5,380 nt of DNA from NCBI GenBank assembly GCA_900751665.1, contig CAADSV010000037.1, positions 1 through 5,380 of the forward strand, in the 5' to 3' direction. Positions 1 to 3,464 of the stretch are shown in pieces (the first letter of the stretch is position 1; each line of letters begins with the position of its first letter). Position numbers and translations under genes: made by a program. Under the pieces are notes generated by a model. It searched no databases, was not told where the DNA came from, and saw only the letters and a list, made by a program, of their open reading frames with translations. The DNA comes from an uncultured Collinsella sp. (GTDB taxonomy: Bacteria > Actinomycetota > Coriobacteriia > Coriobacteriales > Coriobacteriaceae).

Positions 1-12
1 GTGCAGAATGTC

Positions 13-58
13 AGGCGGGGCCCCTGCCGATTCCTCGGCGGGTCCCGCTTTTCCTTTT
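13..58 (+). terminator. Rho-independent terminator of an upstream gene
   Basis: A GC-rich imperfect hairpin has its left arm at about 15-30 (GCGGG, then CC and GCCGA) and its right arm at 35-48 (TCGGCGGG, then CCCGC). A T-rich tail at 49-58 follows, TTTT-CC-TTTT. The pairing is interrupted by one or two unpaired bases near the middle. It most likely ends transcription of a + strand gene just outside the window and separates that gene from glmM. I see no convincing promoter in the 49 bases between it and the glmM start, so glmM may depend partly on readthrough or on a promoter of unfamiliar type. Confidence 0.72.
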
Positions 59-107
59 CGACTAGGGTGGGCGGTTGCATATCGCCTGCTAGGGAAGGAG
101 CGATCCT

Positions 108-1445
108 ATGCCCCAGAACATCTTCGGTACCGACGGCGTCCGTGGCGTCGCCAACGCCGATCTTTCGTGCGACCTCGCGTTTCGTCTGGGCCGCGCGGCG
201 ACCAAGTTTCTTGGTCCGGATATCTGCATCGGCCGTGACACGCGTCTTTCGGGCACCATGCTCGAGAGCGCTCTGACCGCCGGCATTATGGCCGAGGGCG
301 GCCGTCCTCATTGCTGCGGCGTTATCCCCACGCCCGCTGTGGCGCTGCTCACCGTTCAGAACGAGCTCGACGGCGGCATCGTCATCTCCGCTTCGCACAA
401 TCCGCCGGAGTTCAACGGCATCAAGTTCTTTAGCCGCAAGGGCATGAAGCTTCCCGATGCTGTCGAGGAAGAGATCAGCGCTTGGGTCATGTCCGAGGAA
501 GCCATGGCTGCCGACACGCTGCCGACCGGTGCCGGCGTGGGTCACATCATCAAGATGAAGGATGCTCGCAAGGCATATGTCGATCATGCCATCGATACGC
601 TTGATGGCCTGAGGCTCGATGGCCTAGTCGTTGCCGTCGACTGCGGTCACGGTGCTTCCTGCCAGACTACGCCCGCCGCGCTGCAGCGCTTGGGTGCCAC
701 GGTGCACGCTATCAACACCGATTATTGCGGCACCGACATTAACGTTGAGTGCGGCTCTACGCACCTCGAGCCCCTGCGCGAGCTCGTGCTGCGCACCCAT
801 GCTGACATCGGTCTGGCCCACGACGGCGACGCCGACCGCGTACTGTTCGTGGACAGCGAGGGCAATGAGATCGACGGTGACTACATCCTGGCTATCTGCG
901 GTTCTGACCTCGCCGCTCGCGGCAAGCTCGCTAACTCCGAGATCGTTTCGACCGTCATGTGCAACCTGGGCTTCTCCATCGCTATGAAGGAGCAGGGCTT
1001 CGAGATGGTCCAGACCGCCGTAGGCGACCGCTACGTTCTGGAGCGCATGCTCGCGGACGGCGCCGTCATCGGCGGCGAACAGTCCGGCCACATCATCTTC
1101 CTGGAGCACAACACCACCGGCGACGGCCTGGTGACGGCTCTGCAGCTTCTGGCCGTGCTCAAGCGCACCGGCCGCACCCTCACCGATCTTTCCGGCATCA
1201 TGAAGAAGTACCCGCAGGTGCTCGTCAACGTGCATTCCGACAACAAGGCCGGCTTGGACGATTGTCAGCCCATCTGGGATGCCGTCGCTGCTGCCGAGAA
1301 GGAGCTTGATGGCCGCGGCCGCATTCTGGTGCGCCCGAGCGGTACCGAGCCGCTGGTCCGTGTGATGGCCGAGGCGGAGACGCATGAGCTGACCCAGCGC
1401 GTTGCTGACGATATCGTCGAGGTTGTCAAGCGCGAACTTCCCTAA
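108..1445 (+). CDS. glmM: Phosphoglucosamine mutase GlmM
   Basis: Cytosolic enzyme interconverting glucosamine-6-phosphate and glucosamine-1-phosphate, the step before UDP-GlcNAc synthesis for peptidoglycan. The 445-residue product has the usual length for GlmM and all four landmarks of the alpha-D-phosphohexomutase family. The N-terminus carries FGTDGVRG (residues 6-13). The phosphoserine loop ISASHNP (93-99) has S96 as the expected phosphorylated serine. The metal-binding loop DGDADR is at 239-244, the sugar-specificity loop GGEQSGH at 322-328, and the C-terminal phosphate-binding loop RPSGTEP at 409-415. SASHNP together with GGEQSGH favours GlmM over phosphomannomutase or phosphoglucomutase. 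The ATG at 108 is preceded by GAAGGAG (94-100) at a 7-base spacing and begins the conserved N-terminus directly. The next gene starts 71 bases downstream with no terminator between, so co-transcription is possible. No truncation or missing active-site residue is seen. Confidence 0.97.
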   Translation: MPQNIFGTDGVRGVANADLSCDLAFRLGRAATKFLGPDICIGRDTRLSGTMLESALTAGIMAEGGRPHCCGVIPTPAVALLTVQNELDGGIVISASHNPPEFNGIKFFSRKGMKLPDAVEEEISAWVMSEEAMAADTLPTGAGVGHIIKMKDARKAYVDHAIDTLDGLRLDGLVVAVDCGHGASCQTTPAALQRLGATVHAINTDYCGTDINVECGSTHLEPLRELVLRTHADIGLAHDGDADRVLFVDSEGNEIDGDYILAICGSDLAARGKLANSEIVSTVMCNLGFSIAMKEQGFEMVQTAVGDRYVLERMLADGAVIGGEQSGHIIFLEHNTTGDGLVTALQLLAVLKRTGRTLTDLSGIMKKYPQVLVNVHSDNKAGLDDCQPIWDAVAAAEKELDGRGRILVRPSGTEPLVRVMAEAETHELTQRVADDIVEVVKRELP

Positions 1446-1475
1446 TGGCCAAATACGGGTGCCAAGTGGTAAACT
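1446..1475 (+). promoter_or_regulatory. Candidate extended -10 promoter for the crr-like gene
   Basis: TGGCCA at 1446-1451 (4 of 6 to the -35 consensus) lies 18 bases before TAAACT at 1470-1475 (4 of 6 to the -10 consensus). The -10 is preceded by TG at 1467-1468 in extended -10 spacing. Transcription would start near 1482, giving a leader of about 35 bases. It could add expression of the IIA gene on top of readthrough from glmM. The boxes are imperfect, so this is only a candidate. Confidence 0.4.
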
Positions 1476-1506
1476 GACAAGGTTATTTTGATTGATTGGT
1501 ATGTCC

Positions 1507-1515
1507 GAGGGGGAG
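1507..1515 (+). promoter_or_regulatory. Ribosome binding site fixing the crr-like start
   Basis: A purine run, GAGGGGGAG, ends one base before the ATG at 1517. Its GAGG/AGGG part lies about 5-6 bases upstream of that ATG. The in-frame TTG at 1496 has no such site (an AT-rich stretch precedes it) and would place the purine run inside the coding region, so the ATG at 1517 is preferred. Confidence 0.7.
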
Positions 1516-1516
1516 C

Positions 1517-2014
1517 ATGTTCACTAAAGTCCTAAGGTCTTTTGGTATGCGTGGTCGAGTCCTTACGCTGGATGCTCCCATCTCGGGTGATGTCATTCCG
1601 TTGTCCGAGGTCAATGACCAGACGTTTGCCACCGGCCTTTTGGGCCAGGGCGTGGCGATTCAGCCTACCGGCACGCGCGTGATTGCGCCGGCAGACGCCA
1701 AGGTCGAGGCCATTTTTCCCACGGGACACGCCGTTGCGCTCAACACGGTCGATGGCCTAGACGTGCTCATCCACGTTGGTTTGGACACTGTTCAGCTCGA
1801 GGGCAAGCACTTTACCGTACATGCGCAAGTGGGTGACATCGTCCATAAGGGCGATGTACTCATCGAGTTCGATCGCGAGGCAATTGCTGCCGAGGGCTAC
1901 GATGTGACGGTTCCCATCTTGGTGTGCAACTCCGTTGAGTTCTCGAGCATCAAGGGTTCCGTTGGCGAGCATGTCGAGGAGATGGACCAACTCATCGTCG
2001 CTCGCGAGCGCTAG
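1517..2014 (+). CDS. crr: Stand-alone PTS IIA component, glucose family (Crr-like)
   Basis: A 165-residue cytosolic phosphocarrier of the glucose-family PTS EIIA domain. It takes phosphate from HPr and passes it to an EIIB domain of a sugar transporter. The family signature is clear. QPTGTRVIAP (49-58) is followed by TGHAVAL, giving H71 as the supporting histidine. LIHVGLDTVQLEG (84-96) gives H86 as the phosphorylated histidine. GDIVHKGDVLIEFD (106-119) closes the fold. Length matches free-standing E. coli Crr (169 residues), so no IIB or IIC domain is attached, and no IIBC gene is in the window. The N-terminus (FTKVLRSFGMRGR) is basic and could form a short amphipathic membrane-docking helix, as in Crr. 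Lying between glmM and nagB, it may serve GlcNAc or glucose uptake; the sugar cannot be read from the sequence. A regulatory role is possible but not shown. Confidence 0.92.
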   Translation: MFTKVLRSFGMRGRVLTLDAPISGDVIPLSEVNDQTFATGLLGQGVAIQPTGTRVIAPADAKVEAIFPTGHAVALNTVDGLDVLIHVGLDTVQLEGKHFTVHAQVGDIVHKGDVLIEFDREAIAAEGYDVTVPILVCNSVEFSSIKGSVGEHVEEMDQLIVARER

Positions 2015-2034
2015 CAAGGCGCTTTGCCTTTAGC
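2010..2034 (+). terminator. Weak hairpin at the crr-like stop codon
   Basis: GCTA (2010-2013) and AAGGC (2016-2020) pair with GCCTT (2026-2030) and TAGC (2031-2034). This makes a nine-pair stem with a two-base bulge and the loop GCTTT. It overlaps the stop codon and is not followed by a T-run. It may protect the mRNA end or act with the stronger hairpin at 2054-2087. On its own it is a poor terminator. Confidence 0.3.
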
Positions 2035-2053
2035 CTACAATTCAAACACGTTT

Positions 2054-2087
2054 ACGGAGGGCGCCCTTGAAAGAGGACGCCCTCCGT
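2054..2087 (+). terminator. Strong hairpin without T-run between crr and nagB
   Basis: A perfect ten-base inverted repeat, ACGGAGGGCG (2054-2063) and CGCCCTCCGT (2078-2087). An inner stem, CCTT (2065-2068) against GAGG (2073-2076), closes a GAAA tetraloop (2069-2072). The only break is a C/A mismatch. No T-run follows on either strand, unlike the other two terminators in this window. It could be a tail-less terminator, an mRNA-stabilising 3' structure, or an element limiting crr-nagB readthrough. The hairpin is certain; its function is inferred. Confidence 0.45.
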
Positions 2088-2147
2088 GGCAAGATGGGAT
2101 TTGTCCGAAGCTAAACAGCTTTGGGTCACCGTGGACGGGCAGGGGCC

Positions 2148-2176
2148 TCGACGCGGGTAGACACGAGACATATACA
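2148..2176 (+). promoter_or_regulatory. Candidate nagB promoter
   Basis: TCGACG at 2148-2153 (4 of 6 to the -35 consensus) and TATACA at 2171-2176 (4 of 6 to the -10 consensus) are 17 bases apart, in the only AT-rich pocket of this gap. Transcription would begin near 2183 and give a nagB leader of about 100 bases. I saw no sequence matching the ACTGGTCTAGACCACT-like operator known for the GntR-type amino-sugar regulators DasR and NagR. Confidence 0.33.
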
Positions 2177-2182
2177 TTACGC

Positions 2183-2285
2183 GACCTCGCCCTGGTGGCC
2201 GCACACGTTGGTTGCGGCCGACGCGGGGCGCGGGCAAGTGCTTGTAAGGGGAGCCTTGCCTCTCTTGTACGAGAAAGGACGCGTA
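2183..2285 (+). promoter_or_regulatory. Structured leader of nagB
   Basis: Two clear hairpins and one small one precede nagB. GGCCGCA (2197-2203) pairs with TGCGGCC (2213-2219) across a nine-base loop. GGGCAAG (2232-2238) pairs with CTTGCCT (2255-2261), and inside it GCTT (2240-2243) pairs with GAGC (2251-2254). That makes an 11-pair stem (two wobble pairs) with one bulged T and the loop GTAAGGG. TCTC (2261-2264) can pair with GAGA (2271-2274) beside the ribosome binding site, competing for base 2261. I do not recognise a known riboswitch class. It may be a cis-regulatory RNA or simply a GC-rich leader. Confidence 0.35.
2274..2279 (+). promoter_or_regulatory. Ribosome binding site fixing the nagB start
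   Basis: AAAGGA lies six bases before the ATG at 2286, and the conserved NagB N-terminus begins exactly there. The longer in-frame reading from the TTG at 2121 would add 55 residues with no similarity to NagB and has no ribosome binding site. Confidence 0.75.
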
Positions 2286-3014
2286 ATGAAGATCATTAAA
2301 GCTAAAGACTACGAGGATATGAGCCGCAAGGCCGCCAATATCATCTCGGCCCAGGTTATCCTCAAGCCCGATTGCGTGCTGGGTCTTGCCACCGGCTCCA
2401 CCCCGATTGGTGCCTACAAGCAGCTCGCCGCTTGGTACGAGAAGGGTGACGTCGACTTTGCCGAGGTCAGCACCTACAACCTCGACGAGTATCGTGGCCT
2501 TTCGCACGACGATCCCCAGAGCTACCACTACTTTATGCGTGAGAACTTCTTCGATCACATTAACATCGACCTGAACAACACGCATGTGCCCGATGGCTCC
2601 AATCCCGACGCTGCCGCTGCCTGCTCTGAGTACGACAAGATCGTCGCTGCTGCCGGTTACCCTGATCTGCAGCTGCTCGGCATCGGTAACAACGGTCACA
2701 TTGGCTTCAACGAGCCCGATGACCACTTCTCCAAGGGTACGCACTGTGTCGACCTCACCGAGAGCACCATTCAGGCCAACAGCCGCCTGTTCGACAGCAT
2801 CGACGACGTACCCCGTCAGGCCTACACCATGGGTACCCAGACCATCATGTATGCCCGCATGATCCTGGTCGTCGCCAACGGCGAGGCCAAGGCACAGGCC
2901 GTGCACGATATGTGCTATGGTCCGGTTACGCCCAAATGCCCGGCTTCGATCCTGCAGCTGCACACCAACTGCGTCGTCGTTGCTGACGAGGCCGCTCTTT
3001 CGCTCTGCGAGTAA
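2286..3014 (+). CDS. nagB: Glucosamine-6-phosphate deaminase NagB
   Basis: Cytosolic enzyme converting glucosamine-6-phosphate to fructose-6-phosphate and ammonia, feeding amino sugars into glycolysis. The 242-residue product has the length of Bacillus subtilis NagB rather than the 266 residues of the E. coli enzyme. Visible motifs are the phosphate-binding loop LGLATGSTP (32-40), NLDEYRGL (65-72) with catalytic D67, and the signature GIGNNGHIGFNEP (132-144) with H138 and E143. N136 replaces the aspartate of E. coli, as in Bacillus-type enzymes. By alignment from memory, the E. coli allosteric residues R158 and K160 correspond to H153 and V155, so a non-allosteric enzyme is predicted. It is followed 31 bases later by a strong terminator, so it ends its transcription unit. 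6-phosphogluconolactonase shares the fold, but the signature loop here is that of NagB. Confidence 0.96.
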   Translation: MKIIKAKDYEDMSRKAANIISAQVILKPDCVLGLATGSTPIGAYKQLAAWYEKGDVDFAEVSTYNLDEYRGLSHDDPQSYHYFMRENFFDHINIDLNNTHVPDGSNPDAAAACSEYDKIVAAAGYPDLQLLGIGNNGHIGFNEPDDHFSKGTHCVDLTESTIQANSRLFDSIDDVPRQAYTMGTQTIMYARMILVVANGEAKAQAVHDMCYGPVTPKCPASILQLHTNCVVVADEAALSLCE

Positions 3015-3045
3015 CGCGACCAAGCGATCTTACATAGCTTTTCAG

Positions 3046-3073
3046 AAGGTCCTCGCTTTGCGGGGGCCTTTTT
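3046..3073 (+). terminator. Rho-independent terminator after nagB
   Basis: AAGGTCCTCGC (3046-3056) pairs with GCGGGGGCCTT (3060-3070) along 11 consecutive pairs, two of them G-U, around the loop TTT. The T-run (3069-3073) follows at once. The other strand lacks a T-run, so it acts on + strand transcripts. It closes the glmM-crr-nagB region. Confidence 0.92.
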
Positions 3074-3080
3074 AGTGGAC

Positions 3081-3096
3081 ATACGCCGTGGCGTAT
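3081..3096. repeat. 16-base palindrome, possible operator
   Basis: ATACGCC (3081-3087), a two-base centre GT, then GGCGTAT (3090-3096). The size and symmetry suit a site for a dimeric repressor. It lies just after the nagB terminator and overlaps a TATACA sequence (3094-3099). No paired -35 box at normal spacing was found, so the promoter link is weak. Confidence 0.4.
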
Positions 3097-3121
3097 ACAT
3101 GACGGAAACCTTGCCGCGTGC

Positions 3122-3150
3122 TTGACTGGAGGGTTTTAAATTTTTGTGAT
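3122..3150 (+). promoter_or_regulatory. Candidate promoter in the AT-rich intergenic stretch
   Basis: TTGACT at 3122-3127 (5 of 6 to the -35 consensus) and TGTGAT at 3145-3150 (4 of 6 to the -10 consensus) are 17 bases apart, with an AT-rich spacer. Transcription would start near 3157. It would run through the stems downstream and into the regulator gene, giving a leader of about 310 bases, or make a small RNA. Confidence 0.3.
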
Positions 3151-3193
3151 TCATTCTATAGCAGATTCTATGCACATTTGCCACCATAGAGTC

Positions 3194-3260
3194 GCAGGCG
3201 GTAGCGAGGAGTAGGCGAGTTGCGCAACTCAAATAAAAATAGCCGACTGCGCTACACTGC
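3194..3260 (+). other. Compound stem around a perfect palindrome, possible structured RNA
   Basis: Nested complementary blocks: GCAG (3194-3197) with CTGC (3257-3260), GTAGCG (3201-3206) with CGCTAC (3250-3255), and AGTaGGC (3210-3216) with GCCgACT (3242-3248, one mismatch). They enclose the perfect 14-base palindrome GAGTTGCGCAACTC (3217-3230) and an A-rich bulge (3231-3241). An alternative pairing of AGTCG (3190-3194) with CGACT (3244-3248) would compete. It does not match a riboswitch or ribozyme I know. It may be a folded RNA or a recombination or protein-binding site in DNA. Confidence 0.4.
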
Positions 3261-3414
3261 AAATGGGATGGGACATGCTGGCAAGCGCATTGACCTGCGC
3301 AAAGACCTATTGGTCGGGGGATAAGTTACCATCGGGCCTCGCTGTACAAAAACTTGCCAAACACGTACCGGCAGACAATTAAAAACTCTAAGTCGCGCTA
3401 TTCACGGGGCGGCT

Positions 3415-3448
3415 CATATGGTCCTGCAGCTACGGTGTCCATATGGTC
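3415..3448. repeat. Repeated CATATGGTC before the regulator gene
   Basis: CATATGGTC occurs at 3415-3423 and again at 3440-3448, 25 bases apart start to start. Because CATATG is self-complementary, CATATGG (3415-3421) and CCATATG (3439-3445) also form an inverted repeat. The second copy ends five bases before the ribosome binding site of the next gene. This is a plausible operator, perhaps for autoregulation, or an RNA hairpin near the start site. Confidence 0.4.
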
Positions 3449-3453
3449 GAGTT

Positions 3454-3459
3454 GAGGAG
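3454..3459 (+). promoter_or_regulatory. Ribosome binding site of the STAND regulator gene
   Basis: GAGGAG, five bases before the ATG at 3465. This supports that start for the long frame that runs off the right edge. Confidence 0.75.
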
Positions 3460-3464
3460 CAAGC

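Larger units (their letters stand above)
3074..3464. other. Intergenic region rich in inverted repeats
   Basis: About 390 bases with no supportable gene. From left to right: a 16-base palindrome (3081-3096), an AT-rich stretch with a possible promoter (3122-3150), and a TCTATG/CATAGA hairpin (3167-3172 with 3185-3190). Then a compound stem (3194-3260), GCGCA/TGCGC (3285-3289 with 3296-3300), GACC/GGTC (3304-3307 with 3312-3315), TGCC/GGCA (3355-3358 with 3370-3373), and repeated CATATGGTC (3415-3423, 3440-3448). Only very short frames exist, none with a good ribosome binding site. Either it is a long structured leader and operator region for the gene at 3465, or it holds a small RNA. Confidence 0.5.

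Noticed and set aside
1..276. GTG-started frame across the left edge
   Set aside because: It runs through the terminator hairpin and overlaps the start of glmM in another frame. Its arginine- and serine-rich product looks like out-of-frame translation.
624..1385. 253-codon frame on the - strand inside glmM
   Set aside because: Antisense shadow of a gene that is certain in the other direction.
2121..2285. Upstream in-frame extension of nagB from a TTG
   Set aside because: No ribosome binding site and no NagB-like residues. The ATG at 2286 has a good site and starts the conserved sequence.
2024..2299. 91-codon frame in the crr-nagB gap
   Set aside because: TTG start without a ribosome binding site. 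It crosses the strong hairpin and the nagB start, and the product shows no recognisable motif.
2052..3023. 323-codon frame on the - strand
   Set aside because: It is antisense to nagB along almost its whole length, a usual by-product of GC-rich third positions, and has no recognisable protein features.
3170..3214. 14-codon frame with three histidines, considered as a leader peptide
   Set aside because: No ribosome binding site and no histidine biosynthesis gene downstream, so attenuation is unlikely.
3194..3260. Integron attC site, or a known riboswitch or ribozyme
   Set aside because: The attC end boxes (GTTRRRY and RYYYAAC in the correct order) are not at the stem ends, no integrase is present, and no known riboswitch or ribozyme signature could be matched by eye.
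2915..3262. 115-codon - strand frame spanning the end of nagB and the intergenic region
   Set aside because: It overlaps nagB and its terminator, and its low-complexity basic product shows no recognisable family features.
3263..3382. 39-codon + strand frame (or 35 codons from the ATG at 3275)
   Set aside because: The first ATG has no ribosome binding site, and the second has only a weak GGGA at 3265-3268. The frame overlaps the small hairpins, and its product is not recognisable.
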